Source: Molossus alvarezi (Eukaryota; Chordata; Mammalia; Chiroptera; Molossidae). Taken from it: a DNA stretch of 64,000 nucleotides. A program made the translations under genes and the position numbers. The notes under the pieces are model-generated. The model did not search any database. It was not told where the DNA came from and saw only the letters and a program-made list of their open reading frames with translations. The stretch covers positions 88,050,348 through 88,114,347 of the forward strand of contig CM073887.1 in NCBI GenBank assembly GCA_037176705.1, in the 5' to 3' direction. Shown piece by piece: positions 35,801 to 47,705 of the stretch (positions within the stretch are counted from its first letter, which is position 1; each line of letters opens with the position of its first letter).

Positions 35801-36086
35801 TTTTTTTTTTTTTTTGGCTAATCCTTACCCAAGGATATGTTTCCCATTGAGGTTTAAAGAAAGTGGAAAGTAGGGAGGGAGGGAGAAAAACAGGGAGAGA
35901 GAAAGGAAGAAAGAGAGATAAAAAGAGAGGAGAGAGAGACACATCAATTGGTTGCCTCCCACACCCACCCCAACCGGAGCTGGGGATTGAACCTGCAACC
36001 CAGGTCGTGCCCTTGACCAGGAATCAAACCTGGGACACTTCAGCGCATGAGCCGAAGCACTAACCACTGAACCACACCAGCCAGGG
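35801..36086 (-). mobile_element. Ves-type SINE
   Basis: Reverse orientation with an AG-rich expanded middle. TACCCTGCAACTT and TACTCTGAAACTT flank it as a TSD. Confidence 0.88.
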
Positions 36087-36089
36087 CTA

Positions 36090-36789
36090 CTCTGAAACTT
36101 GTTGAACTTAATGTATCTGGAAGTCTCTACCAGGAAATAGAGTTACTATATTCTATTTAATAGCTACACAGTATGTATTCCAATGTACACATAGGTCTGT
36201 ACCTTTAAGTGAAATAATATAACAAAACCAATTTTGTGATAGGCTAATTGATGTTAACAAAAGTTAAGTTCCAAGGCATCTCATCAACATTATAATGAAA
36301 TGACACTGAATAAAATAGCATTATTCAAGGACCTGCTGCTGTTCCATAATTATTTAAATCATTCTCCTAATTATGGACACAGTAACAACTTAAATAGGAA
36401 ACAACTTTGAACAATGCTTCAATGAATATCAGAATATGTTTATATGATTACCTTTGTACAACTGATGCTCTCCAAAATAGCTGTAACCCGTATACACTCA
36501 CAATCATAAAATAGGGCTTGCTTCACCACTATTTGCCAGACTGATAGCTTAGCAAATTACAGACATGAAATTATCTTTATCAGTATTTTTTAATTATTGA
36601 GGTTAAACGTCATTCAAAATGTTTAAAGGCCTTTTAAAAAAATGTATTCTGTGAATGTTGTTTTATCACTTGTGGAGAAAAGTGTTTAATGACATTTTTA
36701 TCTTCCTCAGATGCAAAACTGACCTAACACTTGTGACTGAGGTCTAATGAGAAAAATAGGAGATTATGGATCAGTGATGAGTATTAACT
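36090..36789. other. Intronic DNA, nothing recognised
   Basis: AT-rich, no ORF of note. Confidence 0.45.
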
Positions 36790-36957
36790 AGAGCTGTACA
36801 TCAAAATCATGTTGGAAATCTCAAAAAAACAAAAACAAATCATGGCCCTAAAACCTACCCTAGAGGATAGAGAATTAATTACAGAAAGGACAACCTGAAG
36901 AATTTTTAAAGAGGCCTACAGTTCATTCTGATGCACACACCAGGTTGAAAACCACCG
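36790..36957 (+). mobile_element. MER5-type hAT relic
   Basis: Ends with TTCATTCTGATGCACACACC and TTGAAAACCACCGG, the MER5 right end; the left end is weaker. Confidence 0.65.
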
Positions 36958-36985
36958 GCAAATCAGAAAAGAAAAGCCATCCCCT

Positions 36986-37211
36986 GTCCCACCGGTGTGG
37001 CTCAGTGGTTGAGCATCAACCCATGCACCAAGAGGTCACCAGCTCAATTCCCCATCAGGACACATGCCCAGGTTGTAAGCCCGATCCCCCATGGGGGGCA
37101 TGTAGGAGGCGGCCAATCGATGTTCTTTCTCATTGATGTTTCTCTCTCTCTCTCCTTCTCATTTCCTCTCTCTAAAATCAATGAAGGAAAAAAATTAAAT
37201 TTAAAAAAAAA
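36986..37211 (+). mobile_element. SINE, second type
   Basis: GTGTGGCTCAGTGGTTGAGC head, TAAAATCAATGAAGG tail, TSD AAAAGCCATCCCCT and AAAAGCTATCTCCT. Confidence 0.9.
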
Positions 37212-37805
37212 AAAAGCTATCTCCTTTCTCACATATTACCAAGTATTTGTTCTTTTTTTAGATATATGCAGAATTTCTGCCACTAGATTCTAAATTTCTT
37301 GGGGTTGAAGATTCTACTAAAAGCAGTCTTCTATTGTTTTTCATCCCCTAAACTGCTTCGACTAGCTGAATAAAAATATTTTCACTTTTTAAGTGCAGCT
37401 AAGGCTCAGTCCAGAGCAAACATTCTTATATACTAAACATATTATGTACAGGGCAATGTGCTTAGGCTTTTAGAATAAAATCTTGATTTCTCTTTCAACA
37501 TTTCAAAAACAGAAAGAATCTTATTCAAGAATATGATGGATGGCATTTATCACTGTTCTTTAGAAAATCCCCTCTGAACTAGAATGTATGAATATGAGAG
37601 ATATATTAACACATTCTAATTAAACAAACAAACAAAAAAAGCAAAAGATAACATCTCAACAAATGGATAAACTAGACATTCATATGGAAAAAAATATGTT
37701 CAACTCCATTTCACTGCATATATACAAATTAATTCAAAATGAGTCATAGACCTAAATAAAAAAGCTCAAAAATGATAAAAAAAAATCTCTAAAAGGAAAC
37801 AGGAG

Positions 37806-38050
37806 GCCCAGGCAGGTTTTGCTCAGCAGAGCGTCGGTCCACAGACCAATGAGTCTCGGGTTCGATTCCAGTCAAGGGCACGTACCTCGGTTGCAGTTGG
37901 TCCCTGACCCTGGTCAGGTCGTGCAAGAGGCAACCATTCAATGTGGCTCTATCTATCACATTGATGTTTCTCTCTGTCTCTCTCTCTCTCCCTCCCTCTC
38001 ACTTTGATGATAAATGGAAAAATAGCCTCAGGTGAGGAATAAAAAAAATC
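37806..38050 (+). mobile_element. Ves-type SINE in L1M
   Basis: TSD AAAAGGAAACAGGAG at 37791-37805 and 38052-38066 with one mismatch. Confidence 0.9.
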
Positions 38051-38259
38051 AAAAAGAAAACAGGAGAAATCTTCATCTTAGGACAAAAATTTCTTAACAT
38101 ACACACACTGTAAAATTTAAAAAATAAACTAGACTTCATCAAATTTAAGACTTCTGATCTTTGAAAGACACAAATTGAAAAAATAAAGGCAAATAAGAGT
38201 GGAAAAAATTAGCAATATGTATTATCTAACAAAGAACTTTTATCTAAAATATATAAAAA

Positions 38260-38480
38260 GCTCTGACCAGAGTGGCTCAGTTGGTTGAAGCATCATTCTG
38301 TACATCAAAAGATGGTGGGTTTGACTCACAGTCAGGGCACATACCCAGGTTGTGGGTTCAATCCCCATTCTGGGCAGGTACAGGAGGCAACTAATCAATG
38401 TTTCCTTCTCACATCACTGTTTCTCTGTCATGCGTGTGTGCACGCATGCTGTCTCTCTCTCTTTCCCTTCTTCTAAAATT
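38260..38480 (+). mobile_element. Old Ves-related SINE in L1M
   Basis: Diverged copy (CTCTGACCAGAGTGGCTCAG head) ending in an AT-rich expansion of about 100 bp (38474-38570). Confidence 0.82.
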
Positions 38481-38570
38481 ATTTATATAATTATTTATAT
38501 ATAGAAATTATTTATAATTATATGTAAATAATTATTTATACTATATAAAATTATATATACATACATATAT
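38474..38570. repeat. AT-rich simple sequence
   Basis: Variants of TTATTTATATAATTA and TATATAAA with no other content, probably grown from a SINE tail. Confidence 0.85.
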
Positions 38571-39179
38571 AAAGTCTTGCAACTCACAATAAGAAAGTAA
38601 TCCAATTTTTAAACTGCAAAATATTTGGGCACATTACAAAAGAAGATATATGAATAACCAATAAGCAAAAAAACATGCTCAACAACACTAGGCATGAGGG
38701 AAAGTTAAATTAAACTACAATAAAATGTCACTATACACCCAGTGAATTGCTAAAATTTTAAAAATTGATACCAAGTGTTGGTGATAACTGGAATTATACA
38801 TTGCCAGTGAGAAAGTATAATGGTGCAAACATCTTGGAAAACAGTTTGGCAGAGTCTTATAAAGTTAAACATATACTTGCTTACAGCCCAGCAATTCCAC
38901 TTAAGTATTTTACCCAACAGAAATAAAAATATGTTGAAAAAACGACTTATACATGACTGTTCATAACAGCTTTATATATAATATCCCCCGAAATAATCCA
39001 AATATTTATCAACTGATGTACGGATAAACAAATTTTAGTTTATCAGTATGATGGAACACTGGTGTTCCATAAAAAGCAATCAGCTACTGAAACCATCAGA
39101 AACATGGGTGAATCTCAAAAACATTCTGCTAAGGGAAATAAACGTTTACATTAACTTTAGGCAAAATTAATCTACTGCC

Positions 39180-39413
39180 GCCCTGGCCGGTTTGGCTCCT
39201 TGGTTAGAGCATCGGCCTGTGGTCCAGAGAGACCCGGGTTCAGTTCCCGCTAAGAGCGCGTACCTCAGTTGCAGTTTGTCCCCAACCCTAGTTGGGTTGT
39301 GCGGGTAGCAACCACTCAATGTGTCCCTTTCACATTGATGTTTCTCTCTCTCCCTCCCACTCTATCTGAACAAAAAATGGAAAAATGTCCTCGGGTGAGG
39401 ATTTAAAAAAAAA
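39180..39413 (+). mobile_element. Ves-type SINE, first of a stacked pair
   Basis: TSD AATTAATCTACTGCC at 39165-39179 and, with one change, 39416-39430. Inserted in an L1M 3' end. Confidence 0.93.
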
Positions 39414-39427
39414 AAAATTAATCCACT

Positions 39428-39588
39428 GCCCTGGCCAGTTGAGCTCAGTGAGTAGAGTGTTGGCCTGCAGACCAAGGAGTCGAGGGTTCGATTCCAGTCA
39501 AGGGCATATATATCAGTTGCAGTTCTGTTCCCAGCCCTGGTCAGGGTTGTACAGGAGGTAACCAATCGTTGTGTCTCTCTCACATCAA

Positions 39589-39646
<58 letters not shown>

Positions 39647-39729
39647 TCTCTCTCTCTCCCTCCCTCCTTTCCTCCCATTCTACCTGAACATAAATAGAAA
39701 AATATCCTCAGGTGCAGATAAAAAAAAAA
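39428..39729 (+). mobile_element. Ves-type SINE, second of a stacked pair
   Basis: Uses the same target; a third AATTAATCTAC follows its tail. It contains a CT run of about 70 bp (39594-39664). Confidence 0.92.
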
Positions 39730-39960
39730 ATTAATCTACAGTGACAAAAATTAGGTAAAATTAATCTAGTGACAAAAAGGAGATCAGAAATTGTCTGGGG
39801 GGAGGTCAAGGGAAGTAGGGGCTGGTTACTGGCTACAAAGGGGATACAAGGAAACTTTCGGGGTGATTCAAATTTCTGTATCTTGATTGTAGTGGTCGTT
39901 ACACAGGTGCATACATTCGTTAAAACTCACAGAACTATATTGTTTTAAAATGAACCCAGG

Positions 39961-40642
39961 ATTTCTATTAATCAGATATGGTAAGACACAGACATGAATA
40001 TGACTATCATGAAGGAAGGAGTTTATACTCACAGTTCCCTAGAAACAGGAGGCAAGCCACACTACACCAGGCCAAAAGGAAGAGTAGGTCAGGAGTTAGA
40101 CAAAATGAGAGAGAAATGTATCAATCAAGTATGATTCTCACAGGAAAGAATGGTCAAGGGAGGGTAAACAAGTTAAGCAGGTTTAGAATTGGCTAGTTTG
40201 AATAATTTCAGTGGTCTCCACAGTATAAGAATTACCCCCCTTCTCAGGTACCTGGCCCTGGAGTGATTAGAGCAGGGGAATAGTTGCCCAGGAGTGTTAG
40301 AGGCTCAATAAAGGAGGTAGTTGAGGGGTAGACTCAGGAATGATCAGTTTGCATATGAAGAGTATGCTCCTCCAAGGAGATTCCATCCTTTACTTTCTCT
40401 AGTCATTAGCTGGGAGGGGTCGAGTTTTCAGGATTAAGGCCCCAAACAACAAAACACCAAAAAATAAAAGGCATGATTAATCCATATATAATTAAAAGGG
40501 TACATGTAACTGAATATATATTTAAATATAGCTGATTTAAAAAGAAAAAATAATTTTAAGAATAAATATAACATCAAAGTGGCTATTTCACTAAAAATGT
40601 CAGAACCAAAAACATTTACTTAGTTTAAGGAGAACAAGAACT
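39961..40642. other. Possible old LTR, reverse
   Basis: CATATGAAGAGTATGCTCC, GGAGGGGTCGAGTTTTC and purine-rich text suggest an LTR-like relic, but the family is unclear. Confidence 0.3.
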
Positions 40643-41128
40643 GCCCTGGCTGGTTTGTTTAAGCGGTTAGACTGTCGACCCAGAGAACAATGAGTCACAG
40701 GTTCAATTCAGGGCAAGGGCACATACGTACCTGTACCTAGGTTGTGGTCCAATCCCCCACCTTGGTGGCGGGAGGTCACATGGAAGGTAACCAATATATG
40801 TCTCTCTCTCACATTAATGTTTCTTTGTCTTTCTCTCTCCCTCTCTCCCTATCTGAAAATCAACTGAAAAATATCCTCGTGCCTGGGCTGGTGTGGTTCT
40901 GTGGTTGAGTGTCAATCCATGCACCAAGAGGTCACCAGTTTGATTCCTGGTCAGGGCACATGCCCAGGTTGTAGGCCCAGTCTCCAGTGGGGGCCATGCA
41001 GGAGGCAGCCAGTCAATGTTCTCTCTCATCGATGTTTCTATCTCTCTCTCCTTCTCCCTTCCTCTCTCTCTAAAATCAATAAAGAGAAGAAAAGAAAAAT
41101 ATCCTCACATGAGGATTTAAAAAAAGAA
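40643..41128 (+). mobile_element. Ves-type SINE interrupted by another SINE
   Basis: Head and body at 40643-40878, tail (ATATCCTCACATGAGG) at 41098-41128. The other SINE sits in its tail. Confidence 0.88.
40879..41093 (+). mobile_element. SINE, second type, nested
   Basis: Complete copy with TSD GAAAAATATCCTC at 40866-40878 and 41094-41106, both inside the host SINE. Confidence 0.92.
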
Positions 41129-41214
41129 GAAAAAGAACCAAAAAAAACCCCCCTAATTTTCCATAATGGTAGCATGACTTAAATGTAGAATTACTCTAGA
41201 ATATGGATTGTATC

Positions 41215-41500
41215 AATTAAATAACTCAAAAGTAGCTGTAGTAGGGGGGTTGAGAGATGGCTGAAAGGCAGGAAGGGATTAAGATGTACAAATTGCCAGT
41301 TACAAAAACACCACGGCAATGTAAAGTAAGGCATAGGAAATATAGTCAATAATATTATAGTAACTGTGCATGGTGTCGACTGGGTACTAGACTTATTGGG
41401 TTGATCACTTCATAAATTATATAAATGTCTAATCACTATGTTGTATACCTGAAACTAAAATAATATTGTATGTCAACTGTAATTGGAAAAAAAAAATTTT
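41215..41500 (+). mobile_element. L1 3'UTR
   Basis: TATAGTCAATAATATTATAG, ACCTGAAACTAAAATAATAT and GTATGTCAACTGTAATTGGA are L1MA-type 3'UTR blocks, followed by an A-tail. Confidence 0.82.
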
Positions 41501-42280
41501 AATGTAGCTGTAGAGATGTGATCAAGTAGGGTTTTTCTTTCTAGTTGGTTGTTTTTTTTAAGATGTATAGTATTACCACTGGGCCCTATCTTTCCTCATC
41601 ATTTTATTTTCTTGTCTAGTGATTCTCAAGCCCAGTTGCATATTAGAATCTGATCAAAATTTGTCTGAAGGAAGGTTGGACATCAGAATTTTTTTAAAAG
41701 CTTCCTTGATAGTTTTAATGCATACAATTGAGAATTACTTTTCTAGTGTATATCATATTTAATTAAAATAGCATTTGAATACAAGATATCTTTATGCCAG
41801 CATATCAAGGCACAGTATAGAAAACATTATAATATAAACATTTATACTGGAAAACTACTGATACAGTATTATATTACTTTATGTACTTTCTCTGCATTTT
41901 CAAGGCACAATGGTTCATATAAGTCCAATATAAAGGTAAAACAAAACAAAGCAAAAGAACTATAGGCCATAAAATTAGAAACTAAATTTCTACTTCTTAC
42001 AAAAATAGAAAAGTAAATATAATTCAAAGCATAAATGATCAGCTCTTAGACAATCTGAAAAAAATGTTCTGCTTAAATCATTAGCACAACCACTAAACTG
42101 ATCTATGATTCTAAAAATAATGACTCTCCCTCATATTCTGCAGCCTCCACATTAGAGCCCAAAAATTATTCCAGATCTTATTAACATTTTTGAATACATC
42201 TCCTGGTCACACAAGCAAGAGTTTCTCCACTAGAATACATACAAGGGACTGTATATTAGTCAGGATAGGCTGGATATGCT
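41501..42280. other. Intronic DNA
   Basis: Apart from the MER5 relic at 41618-41745, AT-rich sequence without recognised features. Confidence 0.45.
41618..41745 (+). mobile_element. MER5-type hAT relic
   Basis: TAGTGATTCTCAAGCCCAG at the left and AATTGAGAATTACT at the right form degenerate inverted ends. Confidence 0.6.
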
Positions 42281-42386
42281 ATGGAGAAGAGAAAGAAGAG
42301 AAGAGGAGAGAAAAGAGAGAGAAGGGAAGGGAAGAAAGGGGAGGGGAGAGGAGAAGGGAAAAGGAGAAAAAGAGAAGGAAAGCTAA
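42281..42386 (+). repeat. Polypurine tract
   Basis: More than 100 bases of almost pure G and A, with units such as GAGAGAAGG and GGGAAGG. On the FNIP1 sense strand it is a polypyrimidine tract. Confidence 0.9.
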
Positions 42387-42456
42387 GCAACTCCAAGAAA
42401 CCTTAAACTGCATTTGACAGTATTATAGATAGTAATAATATTGGTAGTGTTATTTT

Positions 42457-42654
42457 TTTTTTTTATCCTTACCCGAGGACACTTTTCCATTTTTTTCCCC
42501 TCAGATGGGGGTGGGAGGGACATCGACATGAAAGGGACACATCGAGGGCCGGCAAAAAACTGCAACCGAGGTACATGCCCTTAGAGGGAACCAAACCCGG
42601 GTCTCTCAGGACCGCAGGCTGACGCTCTAACCGCTGAGCCAAACTGGCCAGGGC
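42457..42654 (-). mobile_element. Ves-type SINE with internal deletion
   Basis: Reverse copy that lacks part of the CT-rich middle. TSD GGTAGTGTTATTTT at about 42443-42456 and 42655-42668. Confidence 0.92.
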
Positions 42655-43155
42655 GGTAGTGTTATTTTAAAACTAATATATATGTTGTAAAATTAACCAA
42701 TTAAATAATTATAATAATATTGTTAGAAAACAGGATTTTCAGCATAAGGGATGAATATATAAAATCAAAAAAGTTAAAACACTATAAATTTTAATATTGA
42801 ATTGTAAATAGTATTAACATTTATTTTTTAAAAGAAGAAAAGTCAGTCATATACCTTAGTTTTGTCCTCTGAAATGACCTAGAAATAATGACAACCTCTG
42901 GCAGTGAAGACCACTAAAACACAGAGAGGTCACTACCATTCCTACCAAAAGGAACTGTGATCATTGTGGAAAATGGCTGATTCTAGGCATGGATCATAAT
43001 ATGCCTGGAATAGCATATTGTCATGCCAGAAACACTACTAAAGTAATGTCAAAAAAACTCAGGAGCCAATCTGAAAGGGCTCCCACTGGCCAAAGATGGT
43101 TCAACAAAAAATATAATGGCTTCAATGGACTGAATCAAATATTTAAAAAGCAACA

Positions 43156-43378
43156 ACCCAGCTGGTGTGCTTTAGTGGTTGAGCAACTATCCATGCACCA
43201 AGAGGTCGCTAGTTCCATTCCAGGTCAGGGCACACGCCCAGGTTGTGGGCCTGATCCCCAGTGGGTGGTATGCCCGAGGAGGCCAATCGATGTTCTCTCT
43301 CATCGATGTTTCTATTTATCTCTCCCTCTTACTTCCTCTCTCTCTGAAATCAATAATAAAAGAAAAAAATTTTAAAAT
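43156..43378 (+). mobile_element. SINE, second type
   Basis: CAGCTGGTGTGCTTTAGTGG head and GAAATCAATAATAAAAG tail, with AAAGCAACAA-like flanks. Confidence 0.87.
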
Positions 43379-43544
43379 CAACAACAAAAATAAACATCAA
43401 ACAAAAACACCTCATTAGTCATCTACGAAGGTTGCTACAACACTTTGAATATTGGTAAACAAAACATTTATACTTGCTTTCCTATACATACTAATTTCAG
43501 AAAAAATGGTAATAAATCATTTTTCAATCCCTAACGAAATAATA

Positions 43545-43645
43545 CAGTGGCTGAGTACTAAACAGAAATTTGTAGCAAATACAAATTTTGGGGGTAAAGC
43601 CCAGCAATCTACATTTTTACTGGCCCTCCAGGTGATCAGTAATCA
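43545..43645 (+). mobile_element. MER5A fragment
   Basis: GGGTAAAGCCCAGCAATCTA and GGCCCTCCAGGTGATCAG match the middle of MER5A. Confidence 0.7.
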
Positions 43646-43669
43646 TCATCAATAGATGCTAAAACTATT

Positions 43670-43900
43670 AGATGAAAGGTTGATGGACAACTTTAAACTG
43701 GAGGGATCAGGCTAATACCACTTGAACCCACTAATCAATCTTACCATCACTAAAAGTGGGAACACCAGAGAATATGCGCTTCCTAGTAAAATGCAATAAG
43801 AAGTGTACAACACACCTATGAAGCAGTCTTAGGAAACACCACCACCAACAGACACACAAACAAACCTGGCCCTGTATCCAATAAAGTCTCTAGATCGGAC
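43670..43900 (+). repeat. Unidentified old repeat, copy a
   Basis: Shares ACTAATCAATCTTA-CATCA-TAAAAGT-type text and surrounding order with 49795-49935. Family unknown. Confidence 0.55.
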
Positions 43901-44260
43901 TCCCAATTTAAAGAAAATAAGGTGGAGGGAGGAACAAGATCAAGGACACAGTGAGCAAGAAATCAGATCCAAATCCAAAATATGGACATTCCACAGACAA
44001 GTGAATATGTGAACCTTATTAGGATCCTGCTTCAAATTTCCAACTCTAAAAAGATGTTTCTGAGACAGTTATGGAAAACTAAATATTAAAGAGTCAGTTA
44101 ATGTTAAATATTAAAGAGTCAGTTTTCATTCTTAGAGATAATAGTAATCTTTTAGAGATTCATATTCAAGTATTCACAGTGAAATGACAGGATGTTTACC
44201 ATTTGATTCAAATATTCCAACAACAAAAATAATAGTATCAATATTTAAAATAAGCTGGGG

Positions 44261-44532
44261 GGCCCTGGCCAGTGTGGTTCAGTGGTTAGGGCGTCAGCCC
44301 CACCAAAGGGTCTTGGGTTAGATTCCTAGTCAAGGGCACATATCTGGGTTGCAGGTTCAATCTCCAGCCCTGGTTGGGGCGCGTGTGGGAGGCAACCAAC
44401 CAATGTGTGTGTCTCACATTGATGTTTCTTGCTCTCTCTTTCCCTCCCTCCTTAATTCTCCCTCCCTCCCTCTGTCTCTCCAAAAGTCAATGGAAAAAAT
44501 ATCCTCAGGTCAGGATTAAAAATAAAATAAAA
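44261..44532 (+). mobile_element. Ves-type SINE
   Basis: Diverged copy with head GCCCTGGCCAGTGTGG and an ATATCCTCAGGTCAGGATT tail. Confidence 0.87.
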
Positions 44533-44539
44533 AGCGAAT

Positions 44540-45195
44540 TAATAACAACAAAAAAAAAATAACCTGTTAATTATAAGCAATTCTTGGTTAAAAATATTTT
44601 TTAATGAACAGGGTGTTCATTTTCACACATGACACATGGACCAGAAATTATGTCCCTTAAATCAGAAGACCATTAAATCAAGGTCCACAAAATCGAGGGT
44701 TTACTGTATTCAAAGAATCAGCAAAATAACTGAAAAAGCGGTTGCCTCTAAGATCGGAAGGGTCTCACTGTAAGTTAATTCCCACCGTAGTGTTATTGGG
44801 CTGGGGGCAAAAAACTCAACATGCTAAATTTAGAGTCAGATTGTCACAGTGATAAGCCTGTCTAGTAAGTCAGGTGTTTCAAGGGCCCTGGACCATTTAT
44901 ATCATAGCTGGTATGTTAACCTGAGGATCTGCTATCTAATGCTTAATCTATGTTCAGGTATTTTTTGGTAAAAATTTAAAATATTTAAATTATTCACAAA
45001 TAATTTCTATTACATTTCTGCATCCTATAAAGGTATAGCATATGTTTTATACTGCAAAGTAACTAGGAATTAATAAAAATTAATACAAAAATACAAAATC
45101 TCTATTTGTGAAAGTCATATCACACCTCCATTTTATTCACCTTCTTACAAACTTCATAGTGTAGTTTCTGTATATATATGTAAACCTTTAAAAAT
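44540..45195. other. Intronic DNA, nothing recognised
   Basis: AT-rich, no coding signal. Confidence 0.45.
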
Positions 45196-45203
45196 CATAT
45201 AAC

Positions 45204-45456
45204 AGCCCTGGCCAGTTTGGCTCAGAGGTTAGAGAGTCAGCCCAAGGACCAAACAGTCACGGGTTCGATTCTAGTTAAGGGCACATACCTAGGTTGCAGT
45301 TTGGCCCTGGCCCTGGTCAGGGTTGTGCGGGAGGCAACCAATCGATATGTCTCTCTCACATTGATGTTTCTTTCTCTCTCTCCTCTCCCCCCCCCCCACC
45401 CCACACACACTCTATCTGAAGATAGATAAATATCCTCAGGCGAAGATTTAAAAAAA
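45204..45456 (+). mobile_element. Ves-type SINE
   Basis: TSD AAAATCATATAACA and AAAACGATATAACA. C-rich interruption (CCCCCCCCCC) in the middle. Confidence 0.91.
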
Positions 45457-45459
45457 GAA

Positions 45460-46255
45460 AACGATATAACAGACCACAACAAGGTGGGAAGAAAGCAGGC
45501 CCAAAAACTGCAAAGAGCCTGCCAATTGCATCCTACAAATGAGATCATATCTGGGTAAACTGAAATGACTCATTCCACATGCTCTTTAAATCAACTCCGC
45601 CACTCTAAACATTAGGATTGGACTAGGAAGAACTGAAAGTATATGACAGTGGTAAACCACCTCGGGGGTGACTTGGAATAAAATGCTATTGTATCAAGGG
45701 ATACTCTATATTGGGCAGTGTAAGTACAAGGACGCAGGTCCCTAGAGCTCTGGCTGTGTCTCCAAAGAGACAGGTTAAGTTGTTATTCCAGTTCCCCATA
45801 AGGTCTGCTTAACAATCTTACAGGGTCTAAGGGCCCAGAATGCTCAAATGGAAAAAGAATCCCATGGTACTCCATAACCTCTTGTATTCTTGAAATAAAC
45901 TCTCACTGCCAAAAAGAGTACATTAGTTCATTTATTCGTTCTTTTATCTATTCAGCAAATACTGATTATGTCAGGGAAGATATCTGTGTGCATACACACA
46001 TGCACACACAAATTCTGAATGTAGTAAGCAATGAAGAAGGGAAAGTATGAGGTGTTACAAGGAATACAAATGGAGGTTCTAACTTATTTCTGGAAAATCA
46101 AACCATCCTTGGCATCTAAAAATAAAAATAACAATGAAATGTTCCTTTAAATTGGTAAACACTGGTGTCAAATGAAAACCTGCTTAAATTACTAAATAAA
46201 CAATTACTTTAGGCAAATAACCCAAAACAGAAACACCTTTGTTACACGAATTAAA
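45460..46255. other. Intronic DNA, possible LTR relic
   Basis: A segment ending TTGAAATAAACTCTCACTGCC at about 45909 resembles an LTR end; otherwise featureless. Confidence 0.3.
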
Positions 46256-46694
46256 ATGTTTTTAATTCAGTGACTATTTTTATTCATTTGTTCATCAAAT
46301 ATTTATTGAATGACTTCTGTGAACCAAGCACCAGGAACATAGCACTGAACAAGTTAGACAAAGACTGTGCCCTTACGGAACTTACAATCTAGTGAAGGAT
46401 ACAGATTCATAAACAAGCAACTACAACACAGGAAAATACCTGCCATGATGGAGAAATACAGGGAAACCATGAGTTCTATTGCGACTTTAAAGAAAGATGT
46501 GTTGTAGACATATTATTCCAAGTAGTGTGCAAACACGAGCCAGATTATTCTCAGGAGATATTAGTCTGATTCAGAATCCACAGCTGGAGGAAAAATTAGA
46601 AGACTAACAAGGATAAACTGAGCGGTAAGAGGGTTTGAGAAGGAATATTAACATTTGAGTGTCTCCTATGCCATTTAATCCTCAAAACGACTCT

Positions 46695-46913
46695 AGCTCT
46701 GGCCAGCATGACTCATTTGGTTGGAGTGGAACCAAAGTGTTGCAGGTTCGATTCCCAGTCAGAGCACATACCCAGGCTGTGGGTTCGATTCCAGGTTGAG
46801 GCGTGTCTGGGAGACAACTGATTGATGTTTCTATCGCATATCAATGTTTCTCTCTCTCTCTCAAATCAATGAAAACATTTCCCCAGGTGAGAATTTAAGA
46901 ACAAAACAAAACA
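46695..46913 (+). mobile_element. Old Ves-related SINE
   Basis: Diverged head AGCTCTGGCCAG, tail CCCCAGGTGAGAATTT, flanked by AAAACGACTCT and AAAACACAACTCT. Confidence 0.85.
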
Positions 46914-47119
46914 AAACACAACTCTAAGATGAGACTGTATCTCCAGCATTCACTTCCACACTCAGACATGCACACATACACTCAATCTTTAATGACATGA
47001 TACTGCTTCCCAAAATTATATATACAGAAGCGAGGCAGGGATCTGAACTCTAGGCCATCACACCAAGCTACAACTCTAGAAAAGAATGACATGCTTAGTT
47101 GAGGAGTTCGGACTTAGTT

Positions 47120-47350
47120 AAAAAAAAAAAGACTTTGGAACTCAAATGTCAGTTTACATCTTAATTTCATTATTGTGGGATCTGAAGCAAGGTTCGTAAT
47201 TTCTCTGTGCCTCTACTACCTCATTTATAAAATGGGGATAATCAAACCTACTTTATTAAGCTTTTGTGAGAAGTAAATGAATTAGCACATGTAAAGCACT
47301 TAACATAGTGCTTGGCACAAAGCAATCCCCTATTAAGCAATATGGAGTCA
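47120..47350 (+). mobile_element. MIR
   Basis: TATAAAATGGGGATAATCAAAC, TTTTGTGAGAAGTAAATGAAT and AGTGCTTGGCACAAAG are near-consensus MIR blocks. Confidence 0.85.
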
Positions 47351-47705
47351 ATAGAGATTTCTAAGTGATTTGATCAGAATTATGGTTTAGGAAAATCAAT
47401 TAGTGGAATGACGTAGAAGGAAATACACAAGAAGTAGGAAAGTTATGGCAAATTTTTATGAAAAACATTAAAGGCCTAAATGAAATGATGACAGCAAAAA
47501 AATGGAAAACACCTAAGAAATTACAGAATTTGAATCAAAAGTATTTAACAAAGACAAATGTGGCAATCAGAGAGAGGAGTAAAAGATGATTCTCTGATTT
47601 TTCAACTTGATAGACTAAGAATATAGTGGTGCCAAGAACAGGAACAGAGGACCATGTGAGAGTGGTTTCAGGCTCTTTTAAATAAAGAAGGTTCTGTTAT
47701 ATTTT

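Larger units (their letters stand above)
37630..39960 (+). mobile_element. Old L1M, ORF2 end to 3' end, split by four SINEs
   Basis: Successive pieces keep L1 order: TCATAGACCTAAATAAAAAAGC, then AGACTTCATCAAATTTAAGAC, then CAACACTAGGCATGAGGG, then AACCATCAGAAACATGGGTG, then a 3' end with GGGGTGATTCAAATTTCTG. SINEs at 37806, 38260, 39180 and 39428 are later insertions. Net L1 length is about 1.35 kb. Confidence 0.82.
46260..47705 (-). mobile_element. L2, reverse, interrupted
   Basis: It begins with the complement of the L2 tail (CATTTGTTCATCAAATATTTATTG), with TGCCCTTACGGAACTTACAATCTAG soon after. Further right (47440-47690) are more distant L2 complement blocks. A SINE and a MIR interrupt it; continuity is inferred. 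Confidence 0.65.
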
